A DNA stretch of 29,152 bases from an uncultured bacterium (lineage in GTDB: Bacteria > Actinomycetota > Coriobacteriia > Coriobacteriales > Coriobacteriaceae), in the NCBI GenBank assembly GCA_905214435.1, contig CAJMMA010000020.1, forward strand, positions 1 to 29,152, read 5' to 3'. This document shows, in pieces, positions 1-6,626 of this stretch (its first letter is position 1; each line of letters begins with the position of its first letter). A program made the translations under genes and the position numbers. The notes under the pieces were generated by a model. That model searched no databases. It was not told the origin of the DNA and saw nothing but the letters and a program-made list of their open reading frames with translations.

Positions 1-179
1 ACGGCGGCGAGACCAAGGCCGACCCCGCCTCCCAGACCAAGACCACCGAGCCGGGTGCTCTGGCTTCGACAGGGGAGAGACTGCTGCCGGTTCTTCCGCT
101 GGCAGTTGTCGGATCTGCTTTGACTTCTTTGGGCTTGCTGCTCGAATACAACCGCAAGAAGAGGCGGAACGATAAATAA
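1..179 (+). CDS. Sortase-anchored surface protein, C-terminal end (partial)
   Basis: Only the last 58 codons are inside the window (frame begins at base 3, stop TAA 177-179). The visible part shows a classic cell-wall sorting signal in order: a hydrophilic Thr/Lys/Glu/Pro-rich stretch, the pentapeptide LASTG followed by E, a hydrophobic membrane segment of about 20 residues, and a basic tail (NRKKRRNDK). The LAxTG form, instead of LPxTG, is the type associated with class E sortases in actinobacteria, so the protein is probably cut between T and G and linked to peptidoglycan (established for the family; inferred here). What the protein binds cannot be told because its ectodomain lies outside the window. 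An insertion sequence begins 24 bases after the stop. Confidence 0.85.
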   Translation, partial: GGETKADPASQTKTTEPGALASTGERLLPVLPLAVVGSALTSLGLLLEYNRKKRRNDK

Positions 180-210
180 ATAATGGCCAGCCATGGCTTT
201 AAATGAACTG

Positions 211-250
211 CCTCCCATTTCTTGGACATGAGAAATGGGAGGCTTTCTTT
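211..250 (+). promoter_or_regulatory. IS left-end hairpin covering the orfA ribosome-binding site
   Basis: A perfect 12-bp inverted repeat (211-222 with 231-242, 8-base loop) overlaps the left terminal repeat. Its 3' arm ends in GGGAGG (237-242), the only good Shine-Dalgarno for the ATG at 251, and is followed by CTTTCTTT. In RNA entering from the surface-protein gene the hairpin would form and hide the start. It may also act as the terminator of that upstream gene. Confidence 0.6.
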
Positions 251-1196
251 ATGCGCGTTGACTTGAGAGTGAAGCATGATGTCGAGGCCAGGAAGGCGGC
301 CATAGGGCTCTTCGAGCTCGGGCACGGGTATAAATCCGCCGCGATTGCCCTTTCGCTTCCCGCGGAAGCCTTGAGAAGTTGGCAGGAGATATACCGCGCG
401 TTCGGGAGCGAGGTGCTGCTGCGCATGGACGGAAAGCGGGGCAGGTGCACATACGAGCAGAAGGCCGCCGGCGGCCGCCGAGATCTTCTCGCGCACCGCC
501 AACGGCTGCGGGCACCGGCAGATAGCGATGTGCCTCAGGGCGGAAGAGGGGGCCGTGATAGCCGACAAGACCGTGCTCAAGATGATGCGCGAGATGGGGA
601 TCCGCTGCGGTATCAGACGCGAGACGGCCTACCACAGGTACAACTCGTACAGGGGCGTCGTCGGCAGGACGTTCGAGAACGTGATCGCGAGGGATTTCGA
701 CGCCGGGGCCCCGTGGCGGAAGCTGGGAACGGACGTCACCGAGTTCAAGGTGGCGGGCGGCAAGGCCTACTGGGCCCCGACGCTGGACTTCTGCACCAAG
801 GAGATCGTGGCGAGCGACATATCGACCACGCCCGACATGGCCCAGCAGGTCAGGATGCTCGACGAGCTGCTGTCCAAGATCCCCGAGGGCGCCGCCCCGA
901 CCATGCACTCGGACCGGGGCTGGCAGTACCAGCGCGCCTCGTACACATCCAGGCTCGAGGCCGCCGGCATCGTCCAGAGCATGTCCAGGAAGGCGAACTG
1001 CATCGACAATGCCGCCACCGAGCAGCTCTTCAGCCACGTCAAGGACGAGTTCTACCTGGGCCGCGAGTGGACGACGTTCGAGGATTTCAAACGCGACCTG
1101 GAGGAATACGTAGTCCACTGGCGCACGCGCCGGAGGCAGGTAAGATTGAAGGGCCTGACCCCGGAGGAGTTCCGGAATCAGGCCCTCGCGGCCTAA
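251..1196 (+). pseudogene. IS3-family transposase (orfA/orfB), broken by internal deletion
   Basis: The orfA part starts at ATG 251 and reads as a helix-turn-helix DNA-binding protein for about 70 codons (through YEQKAA, near 470). After that the frame loses all resemblance to the family. From about 480 a different frame resumes the orfB integrase (EIFSRTANGCGHRQIAM...), running to TAA 1194-1196. The catalytic core is complete: D at codon 732, D at 912 (HSDRG context) and E at 1020 (DNAATEQ context), giving exactly 35 residues between the second D and E, the DD(35)E signature. The missing piece is the C-terminal half of orfA, the frameshift zone and the first residues of orfB. The junction lies in a GCC/GGC-rich stretch that could have promoted slippage. 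Transposition from this copy is unlikely, although a truncated integrase could start at ATG 528. Confidence 0.82.
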
Positions 1197-1208
1197 TCGC
1201 TATTTAGG

Positions 1209-1239
1209 GCGTCCAAGATTTGGGACGCAGTCCATTTTT
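1209..1239 (+). terminator. Terminator-like hairpin at the IS right end
   Basis: GCGTCC (1209-1214) pairs with GGACGC (1223-1228) around an 8-base loop inside the right terminal repeat, and a T-run (1235-1239) begins just beyond the IS border. It could stop leftover transposase transcription. The stem is short, so strength is uncertain. Confidence 0.35.
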
Positions 1240-1272
1240 CGCCCTGGTTTTGCATTCCTGGATAGATAGAAA

Positions 1273-1306
1273 AAGAAACCGCCTCCTCAAAAGAAAGCGG
1301 TTTCTT
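1273..1306 (-). terminator. Rho-independent terminator of rpmB
   Basis: A perfect 10-bp stem (1273-1282 with 1297-1306, 14-base loop) lies 66 bases past the rpmB stop. Read on the - strand it is followed by TTTTCTATC. T-rich flanks on both sides suggest it could also stop transcription coming from the IS side. Confidence 0.7.
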
Positions 1307-1372
1307 ATAGTTCTACGTGAACGCGAGGTCTTTGACCCGGAGAGTCCGAGGTACTTGTTGGTAAGACCTTAT

Positions 1373-1561
1373 TTAGGAGCGCGCAACCTTGCCGGACTTG
1401 AGGCAGGTGGAGCAAACGTTCATCTTGCGACGGTGACCATCGACGACGACGTAGACGCGCTGGATGTTGGGGCGGAACTTACGGTTGGTGACGCGGTGAG
1501 AGTGGCTGATGGAGCGACCGGCAACGGGGTGCTTACCGCAAACTTCGCAAACTTTGGACAT
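1373..1561 (-). CDS. rpmB: Large ribosomal subunit protein bL28
   Basis: This encodes ribosomal protein bL28 of 62 residues, the expected size. The sequence MSKVCEVCGKHPVAGRS and the C-terminal CSTCLKSGKV are characteristic. Cys5/Cys8 and Cys50/Cys53 form the two CxxC knuckles of the zinc-binding (C+) type, so this is the zinc-dependent version and not the zinc-free paralogue. The start at 1561 was chosen because AAGGAGGG lies just upstream on the - strand; an upstream ATG at 1609 would add 16 atypical residues. It is the only convincing - strand gene here, divergent from the pyr operon. Its promoter has a strong -10 (TATAGT). Confidence 0.96.
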   Translation of the reverse strand: MSKVCEVCGKHPVAGRSISHSHRVTNRKFRPNIQRVYVVVDGHRRKMNVCSTCLKSGKVARS

Positions 1562-1615
1562 AACTGACCCTCCTTGGGCGACAAACGAACATGTCGCGTT
1601 AACAAACAAGCCTGA

Positions 1616-1643
1616 ACTATAGCACAGAAGTCGCTCCCTGTGC
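1616..1643 (-). promoter_or_regulatory. rpmB promoter with overlapping dyad
   Basis: On the - strand TGTGCTATAGT gives an extended -10 (hexamer at 1616-1621) about 55 bases before the start codon. No good -35 is seen. A 6-bp inverted repeat, GCACAG at 1622-1627 and CTGTGC at 1638-1643 with a 10-base centre, fills the spacer region where a repressor or activator could sit. Confidence 0.5.
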
Positions 1644-1847
1644 GCAATCTACACAGAGATATTCCTCTTTTGGCGATAGTGCTCACGCTACGGCCCTGGA
1701 CGTAGATCCGATTTGCGTGCAGCAGAGGGGATTATGCCAGCTCGTGCGTGCGTTTTCAAGCTCGTCCCACAAATATATATAGGTTTATGGAGCGCCTGCG
1801 CCCGTTTACGGATTGCTCTGTATTTATGCTCGCAATTAAGCTCGAGG

Positions 1848-1865
1848 TTGGCTACACTATCCCTT
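1848..1865 (+). promoter_or_regulatory. Candidate pyr operon promoter
   Basis: TTGGCTACACT provides a -10-like hexamer at 1853-1858 with the same [GT]G[CG] extension seen at other promoters of the window. Transcription would start near 1865, just ahead of the leader hairpins. No clear -35 is visible, so the call rests on the -10 and on position. Confidence 0.4.
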
Positions 1866-1876
1866 GACCATTAAAG

Positions 1877-1973
1877 GGGTACGAGATACCCACATGGAAT
1901 TACATTGCTGCCAAAGAGCAGCCCTTCCTGTGGGTGTCTGGTCCGCTTTAAGCGGTCGGGCATCTATTTTTTT
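1877..1973 (+). promoter_or_regulatory. pyr leader attenuator (anti-antiterminator / antiterminator / terminator)
   Basis: Three overlapping hairpins are visible. Hairpin 1: GGGTA 1877-1881 with TACCC 1887-1891. Hairpin 2: 1884-1894 with 1929-1939 (11 bp, one G-U pair), continued by GGAA/TTCC and a tip GCTGC-CAAAGA-GCAGC (1907-1922). Hairpin 3: 1932-1946 with 1952-1965, containing G-U pairs, one T-T mismatch and one bulge, followed by seven T (1967-1973). Hairpin 2 shares bases with both 1 and 3, so it would act as antiterminator, 1 as anti-antiterminator and 3 as terminator. This is the logic of PyrR-controlled pyr attenuators in Bacillus, and pyrR follows directly. The exact PyrR loop consensus of Bacillus is not present; CAAAGA at the tip differs from CNGNGA at one position. 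Confidence 0.7.
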
Positions 1974-1991
1974 GACTGTGTCAGCAGTCAA
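1972..1991 (+). promoter_or_regulatory. Small hairpin ahead of the pyrR ribosome-binding site
   Basis: TTGACTG (1972-1978) pairs with CAGTCAA (1985-1991) around a six-base loop, between the attenuator T-run and the pyrR Shine-Dalgarno (2001-2008). It could be a second RNA element controlling pyrR translation, or just a spacer. Confidence 0.4.
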
Positions 1992-2012
1992 GACATGTGA
2001 GGAAGGAGATCG

Positions 2013-2597
2013 ATGGGCACGACTTCCCCCAAGGCGGTCATCATGGACGAGACCGCCGTCAACCGAGCGATGACCCGCATCGCGCACGAGATCCTCGAGC
2101 GCAACGAGGGCTGTGAAGACCTCGCTCTGGTCGGTATCGTCACGCGCGGCGACCTTCTGGCAAAGAAGCTCGCCGAGGAGATCAAGGAGATCGAGGGCGT
2201 CGACGTTCCGCTCGGCAGCCTCGACATCAGCTTCTACCGCGATGACTATGCGACCAATTTCGCTCCCGCGATCCACGCTACCAACATTCCCTTCAGCGTC
2301 GACGGCAAGCGCGTTGTGCTGGTGGACGACATCCTGTATACGGGCCGTACTATCCGCGCCGCTCTGGATGCCGTCATGGACCTGGGCCGTCCGAGCCGCA
2401 TCGAGCTGGCAGTTCTCGTTGACCGCGGTCACCGTGAGCTCCCCATCTCGCCGGACTTTGTCGGCAAGAACGTTCCCTCGTCGCATGAGGAGAACGTGCA
2501 CCTATATATGAAGGAAGTAGACGGCCGCACCGCTGTCGAGATTAACGACGTCGCGCCGGGTTCCCATGTGGGCTCCGCGCCGCTGGGAGGTGAGTAG
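2013..2597 (+). CDS. pyrR: Pyrimidine operon regulator PyrR
   Basis: PyrR is an RNA-binding regulator of pyr genes that often also has uracil phosphoribosyltransferase activity. The protein has 194 residues, slightly longer than usual (about 180), with an ~8-residue N-terminal and a short C-terminal extension. The phosphoribosyltransferase PRPP loop VVLVDDILYTGRT is at residues 101-113, and the VGIVTRGDLLAKKL and SLDISFYRDDY segments are typical of the family. The start has GGAAGGAG 4 bases upstream. It is the first gene of the operon, directly after a leader that folds as an attenuator, so it probably senses UMP/UTP and controls the whole unit, itself included (family knowledge plus inference). 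Confidence 0.95.
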   Translation: MGTTSPKAVIMDETAVNRAMTRIAHEILERNEGCEDLALVGIVTRGDLLAKKLAEEIKEIEGVDVPLGSLDISFYRDDYATNFAPAIHATNIPFSVDGKRVVLVDDILYTGRTIRAALDAVMDLGRPSRIELAVLVDRGHRELPISPDFVGKNVPSSHEENVHLYMKEVDGRTAVEINDVAPGSHVGSAPLGGE

Positions 2598-2601
2598 TAC
2601 C

Positions 2602-3546
2602 GTGGCGTTCAACCATAAGCACCTGATCGACATTACCGAGTACTCCGAAGAGGACATCAAGCTCATCCTCGAGACCGCCAAGGCGTTCTCCGAGGTCAAC
2701 GAGCGTGCGATCAAGAAGGTCCCCACGCTCAAGGGCAAGACCATCGTCAACATGTTCAACGAGCCCTCGACGCGCACCCGCAGCTCCTTCGAGCTCGCCG
2801 AGAAGCGCCTTTCGGCCGACAGCCTCAACTTTGGCGGCTCCTCGACTTCCACGGTCAAGGGCGAGAGCCTCGTCGACACCGTCGAGACCCTCAACGCCTA
2901 CAAGATTGATTGCATCGTCGTTCGCGATAAGCACGCCGGTGCTCCCTACATCGTCACGCAGAACTCGCCCGCGAGCGTTATCTGCGCCGGCGACGGCAAG
3001 CACAACCATCCTACGCAGGCCCTGCTCGACCTGTACACCATCTGGGAGCACAAGGGTGACTTCCACGGTCTGAAGGTCGCTGTCGTCGGCGATATCGCGC
3101 ACTCCCGTGTCTGCGGCTCGCTGATCCCCGCCCTTAAGATCATGGGCTGCGAGACCTACGCTGTCGCCCCCGGCACGCTGCTGCCGCCGGCGCCCGAGGT
3201 TCTGGGTTGCGACCACGTGACGAGCGACCTCGATTCCGTCCTGCCCGAGCTGGACGTCGTCTACATGCTGCGCGTGCAGCAGGAGCGCCTTGAGGGCGCT
3301 CCGTTCCCCACGATTCGCGAGTATCACAAGCTCTTCGGCCTGACCAAGGACCGCGAGAAGCTCATGAAGCCCGATGCGATCATCTGCCACCCGGGCCCCA
3401 TCAACCGCGGCGTCGAGTTCGACTCCTATATGGCCGACCACCCGCAACGCTCCGTCATCCTGGAGCAGGTCTACGCCGGCATCTGCGTGCGTATGGCTAT
3501 CCTGTATCTGCTGCTTGGAGGTGCCGATAATGGCCTTGCTTCTTAA
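2602..3546 (+). CDS. pyrB: Aspartate carbamoyltransferase catalytic subunit
   Basis: This enzyme condenses carbamoyl phosphate with L-aspartate to N-carbamoyl-aspartate, the committed step of pyrimidine synthesis in the cytosol. The 314-residue protein carries the carbamoyl-phosphate loop EPSTRTRSSFE (about 55-65), the HPTQALLD motif and the C-terminal HPGPINRGVE segment. GTG 2602 is taken as the start because the family begins near KHLIDI and GGAGG lies 11 bases upstream; an in-frame ATG at 2566 would lie inside pyrR. No pyrI regulatory subunit is present nearby, so this is probably an unregulated or PyrB-only form. The 3' end overlaps pyrC by 17 bases. Confidence 0.96.
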   Translation: MAFNHKHLIDITEYSEEDIKLILETAKAFSEVNERAIKKVPTLKGKTIVNMFNEPSTRTRSSFELAEKRLSADSLNFGGSSTSTVKGESLVDTVETLNAYKIDCIVVRDKHAGAPYIVTQNSPASVICAGDGKHNHPTQALLDLYTIWEHKGDFHGLKVAVVGDIAHSRVCGSLIPALKIMGCETYAVAPGTLLPPAPEVLGCDHVTSDLDSVLPELDVVYMLRVQQERLEGAPFPTIREYHKLFGLTKDREKLMKPDAIICHPGPINRGVEFDSYMADHPQRSVILEQVYAGICVRMAILYLLLGGADNGLAS

Positions 3547-4819
3547 GAATGCCCACGTCGTCGACCCGTCCGTCGAGCTTGACGGTGTCGTTGACGTCCT
3601 GATTGACGGCGACAAGATCGCCGAGGTCGGCGAGAATCTCGCCGTCGAGGGAGCCGAGGTCCGCGACCTTTCCGGCAAGTACCTCGTCCCCGGCCTGGTG
3701 GATATGCACGTTCACCTTCGCGAGCCCGGCTACGAGGTCAAAGAGGACATCGAGAGCGGCACCCGTGCAGCTGCCAAGGGCGGCTTTACCGGCGTGTGCG
3801 CCATGCCCAACACCGATCCCGTCACCGATAACGGCACCGTCGTGGAGTTCGTCAAGTCCCGCGCTGCCGAGGTCGGTCACTGCCGCGTCTATCCGTCGGG
3901 CGCCATGACCCGCGGTCTTAAGGGCGAGGCCATGTCCGAGATGGGCGATATGGTCGCCCACGGCGCCGTCGCCTTCACTGACGACGGTCGTGGCGTGCAG
4001 GGCGCGGGCATGCTCCGTCGCTGCATGGACTACGGCAAGATGTTCGGCAAGGTCTTTATGAGCCACTGCCAGGACGAGGATCTGGTCGGCCACGGCCAGA
4101 TCAACGAGGGCAAGGTCTCGACCCGTCTGGCCCTCGAGGGTTGGCCGGCCGCCGGCGAGGAGCTTCAGATTGCCCGCGACATCGAGATTGCCAAGCTGAC
4201 CGGTGCCAAGCTGCACATCCAGCACATCTCCACCGCTCATGGCCTGGAGCTCGTGCGTGCCGGTAAGGCTGCCGGTGTCCAGGTGACCTGCGAGGCCACC
4301 CCGCACCACATGTTCCTGACCGAGAACGACCTGGACGAGACCTACAACACCTCGCTCAAGGTCAATCCGCCGCTGCGCACCGACGAGGATGCCGAGGCCA
4401 TCCGTCAGGGTGTCATCGACGGTACCGTCGACGCTATCGTTACCGACCACGCTCCCCACACCCCGTGGGAGAAGGCCCGCGAGTTCGAGCTCGCGCCCTT
4501 TGGAATGATTGGCCTCGAGACTTCGCTGTCGCTCGTGCTCACTGAGCTGGTCAATACGGGCAAGATGAGCGTGAGCCGCATGGTCGAGCTCATGGCCATC
4601 AAGCCGCGTGAGATTCTGGGCCTCGATCAGGTTCAGGTCAAGGCGGACTCTGTCGCCGACCTGACCGTGTTTGACCCCTCCGCAACCTGGACGGTTGGCG
4701 AGGACGGTTACGAGTCGCGCGCCGAGAACTCCGGTTTTGCCGGCCGCACGCTCACCGGTCGTGCCACCGATGTATTTGTCGGTGGCAAGCAGACGCTCGC
4801 CGACGGCTGCATCTGCTAG
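3530..4819 (+). CDS. pyrC: Dihydroorotase (class I)
   Basis: This enzyme cyclises N-carbamoyl-aspartate to dihydroorotate. The 429-residue protein shows the metal-binding DMHVHLREPG (His60 and His62), followed by GGFTGVCAMPNTDP, HIQHIST, the CEATPHH segment and VTDHAPH (about 304-310) with the catalytic Asp. This set and the length mark the class I amidohydrolase type common in Gram-positives. ATG 3530 lies inside the 3' end of pyrB, with GGAGG 9 bases upstream, so translation of the two is probably coupled. A hairpin with a T-rich tail follows the stop, making this the likely end of some transcripts. Confidence 0.97.
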   Translation: MALLLKNAHVVDPSVELDGVVDVLIDGDKIAEVGENLAVEGAEVRDLSGKYLVPGLVDMHVHLREPGYEVKEDIESGTRAAAKGGFTGVCAMPNTDPVTDNGTVVEFVKSRAAEVGHCRVYPSGAMTRGLKGEAMSEMGDMVAHGAVAFTDDGRGVQGAGMLRRCMDYGKMFGKVFMSHCQDEDLVGHGQINEGKVSTRLALEGWPAAGEELQIARDIEIAKLTGAKLHIQHISTAHGLELVRAGKAAGVQVTCEATPHHMFLTENDLDETYNTSLKVNPPLRTDEDAEAIRQGVIDGTVDAIVTDHAPHTPWEKAREFELAPFGMIGLETSLSLVLTELVNTGKMSVSRMVELMAIKPREILGLDQVQVKADSVADLTVFDPSATWTVGEDGYESRAENSGFAGRTLTGRATDVFVGGKQTLADGCIC

Positions 4820-4839
4820 CATAGCCTTATCGCTTTTGT

Positions 4840-4877
4840 GCGCGGCGCCCTTGCGGTGCCGCGCTTTCTGTTCGTTT
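4840..4877 (+). terminator. Terminator-like hairpin between pyrC and pyrK
   Basis: A 10-bp GC-rich stem (4840-4849 with 4855-4864, one G-U pair, loop CTTGC) is followed by TTTCTGTTCGTTT. It resembles an intrinsic terminator but lies inside the pyr operon, so it probably gives partial termination. A second small hairpin, CCATGC-AACC-GCATGG at 4881-4896, stands just before the pyrK ribosome-binding site. Confidence 0.6.
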
Positions 4878-4911
4878 AGACCATGCAACCGCATGGGGGA
4901 TTGGAGCGTCT

Positions 4912-5703
4912 ATGCCCACACCTTCCACTGCACGCATGCACGACTTCGAGGTCGTCTCGAACTGGGAGATCGCCGACGGCATCTTCTCGCTCGTCATCTC
5001 GGCCCCCAAGCTTGCAAGTGTGCTCAAGCCCGGTCAGTTTGTGAACATTGCCGTGCCCGGCGATGCCTCCTCGCTGCTTCGCGTGCCCCTGAGCTTCTAT
5101 CGCGCCGACGCCGAGGCCGGCACCGTCGAGCTGTGGTACGCCGTCGTGGGCGACGATACCCGTCGTTTGTCCCAGATGGGCCCTGGCTCCACCTCTAACC
5201 TGTTGGGCCCCGGTGGCCGTGGCTGGATGGTACCCGAGGGCACCAGGAAGGCACTGCTCGTCGCCGGTGGCATCGGCGTTCCGCCCGTGCTGTGCCTTGC
5301 CGACAAGCTTGCCGAGCAGGGCGTGGATGTCGACGTTTGCCTGGGCTTTGGCACCGCTTCCAAGGCCGTTGGTGTCGATGAGTTCCGCGCGCTGGGCGCC
5401 ACGGTTAACGTGTGCACCGACGACGGTTCGCTCGGCACGCACGGTTTTTGCACCGATCCGGCAGCCGAGCTGCTTGGAGAGGGCGGCTACGACTACGTCG
5501 CCAGCTGCGGCCCCGCCGTCATGATGAAGAAGGTCGCCGCCGCTGCCGCCGAGGCCGGTGTGTACTGCGAGGTGTCGCTCGAGCGCATGATGAGCTGCGG
5601 CTTTGGCGCCTGCAACACCTGCAATGTCGAGACGGTCGACGGTATGAAGGGTGCTTGTATGTGCGGCCCCGTGTTCGATGCTTCCAAGGTGGTGGTCTTC
5701 TAG
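4912..5703 (+). CDS. pyrK: Dihydroorotate dehydrogenase electron-transfer subunit
   Basis: PyrK is the FAD and [2Fe-2S] subunit that passes electrons from class 1B dihydroorotate dehydrogenase to NAD+. The 263-residue protein has an FAD-binding barrel with RVPLSFY, an NAD-binding segment VAGGIGVPP, and near the C-terminus the iron-sulfur ligands Cys229, Cys234, Cys237 and Cys249 in the CxxxxCxxC...C arrangement. This is the expected size and layout. The start ATG 4912 has GGAG about 6 bases upstream. The gene lies 92 bases after pyrC beyond a terminator-like hairpin and ends in an overlap with pyrD, its partner subunit, which fits a PyrD2-PyrK2 complex. Confidence 0.95.
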   Translation: MPTPSTARMHDFEVVSNWEIADGIFSLVISAPKLASVLKPGQFVNIAVPGDASSLLRVPLSFYRADAEAGTVELWYAVVGDDTRRLSQMGPGSTSNLLGPGGRGWMVPEGTRKALLVAGGIGVPPVLCLADKLAEQGVDVDVCLGFGTASKAVGVDEFRALGATVNVCTDDGSLGTHGFCTDPAAELLGEGGYDYVASCGPAVMMKKVAAAAAEAGVYCEVSLERMMSCGFGACNTCNVETVDGMKGACMCGPVFDASKVVVF

Positions 5704-6626
5704 TGGGTACCGTGAACATGGCCGTCGATTTCGGCGGCGTCAAGATGCAGAACCCCATTAACACCGCAGCCGGTACCTTTGGCTACGGTTGGCAGTTCCA
5801 GAACTTCTTTGATGTTTCCCAGCTGGGCGCCATCACCACCAAGGGTTGCGCTGCCGAGCCCTGGCCCGGCAATCCCGCGCCCCGCATGGCCGAAATTCCC
5901 GGCGGTATGATCAACTCCGTGGGTCTTCAGAACCCCGGCGTGGCCGCCTTTGCCCGCGAGTCCGGTCCGTGGCTCGAACAGCTGTCCAAGGACGGCTGCC
6001 AGGTCATCTGTCAGGTTGCCGGTCACTCCGTTGACGAGTTTGTCCGCGCACTCGAGATGTATGTCGAGCTGTGCCCCTGGGCTGCCGGCTACGAGATCAA
6101 CGTGAGCTGCCCTAATATCGCCGCCGGCGGTGCCGCCATGGGCTCCACGCCCGAGGGCGCCTCTTCCGTTATGGCTGCTTGCCGTAAGGTGACCGATAAG
6201 CCGCTGTTCGTCAAGATGGCTCCGGTCAACGTCGCCGAGATCGCCAAAGCCCTCGAGGCCGCAGGCGCCGACGGCCTTTCGGTCATCAATTCCATCCAGG
6301 GCATGGCCATTGACGTGCACACCCGCAAGTCCCGCGTTGCCAAACCCAAGGGCGGCCTTTCGGGTCCACTGTGCCACCACATCGCCGTTCGCATGGTCTG
6401 GGAGGTCGCTCAGGCCGTCGATATCCCCATCAACGGTGTCGGCGGCGTCATGACGGGCGAGGATGCGGCCGAGTTTATCCTGGCCGGCGCCACCTGCGTG
6501 TCGGTCGGCATGGCCAACTTCGTCGATCCGTGCGCCTCGCTCAAGATCGCGCACGAGCTCGAGGCCTGGGCGGAGTCCCAGGGCGTGAAGGACATCAACG
6601 AGCTGGTAGGTGCTTTCGAATGCTAG
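5703..6626 (+). CDS. pyrD: Dihydroorotate dehydrogenase class 1B catalytic subunit
   Basis: This FMN enzyme oxidises dihydroorotate to orotate, working with PyrK. The 307-residue protein has NVSCPNI with Cys136 as the likely catalytic base (Cys, not Ser, marks class 1), FVKMAPVNV, and a C-terminal FMN-phosphate region IPINGVGGVMTGEDA. GTG 5703 shares its G with the pyrK stop codon and has AAGGTGG 10 bases upstream. GTG 5712 or ATG 5718 are alternatives that would shorten it by 3 or 5 residues. The final seven bases overlap pyrF. Confidence 0.95.
   Translation: MGTVNMAVDFGGVKMQNPINTAAGTFGYGWQFQNFFDVSQLGAITTKGCAAEPWPGNPAPRMAEIPGGMINSVGLQNPGVAAFARESGPWLEQLSKDGCQVICQVAGHSVDEFVRALEMYVELCPWAAGYEINVSCPNIAAGGAAMGSTPEGASSVMAACRKVTDKPLFVKMAPVNVAEIAKALEAAGADGLSVINSIQGMAIDVHTRKSRVAKPKGGLSGPLCHHIAVRMVWEVAQAVDIPINGVGGVMTGEDAAEFILAGATCVSVGMANFVDPCASLKIAHELEAWAESQGVKDINELVGAFEC

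Larger units (their letters stand above)
204..1234 (+). mobile_element. IS3-family insertion sequence, internally deleted
   Basis: Terminal inverted repeats of 24 bases are visible at 204-227 and 1211-1234; 20 of 24 positions match, and they begin TG and end CA as is usual for the IS3 family. Between them are remnants of the usual orfA and orfB. The element is 1,031 bp, short for the family (usually about 1.2-1.5 kb), and orfA and orfB are joined by a deletion near 465-480. No convincing 3-4 base target duplication is seen (AAA on the left, TTT on the right), which fits an old or rearranged copy. It sits between the surface-protein gene and the end of rpmB. Confidence 0.8.
1562..2012. other. 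Divergent rpmB/pyrR intergenic region
   Basis: These 451 bases carry no credible protein gene. The left part holds the rpmB leader and promoter. The middle (about 1645-1845) is less GC-rich, with an AT stretch near 1770-1790 and nothing I can name. The right part holds the pyr promoter candidate and the folded pyr leader. Confidence 0.7.

Noticed and set aside
203..1207. A single 334-residue open frame across the IS
   Set aside because: Only its first ~90 residues resemble orfA; after about 470 the frame is not the transposase frame, and orfB continues in another frame. It is a product of the deletion.
1307..1372. Possible small RNA or tRNA remnant between the rpmB terminator and rpmB
   Set aside because: AGGTCTT and AAGACCT can pair (about 1326-1369), but no tRNA arms or conserved RNA pattern are visible.
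1220..1567. + strand open frame over rpmB
   Set aside because: It is the shadow of rpmB on the other strand, has no ribosome site and resembles nothing.
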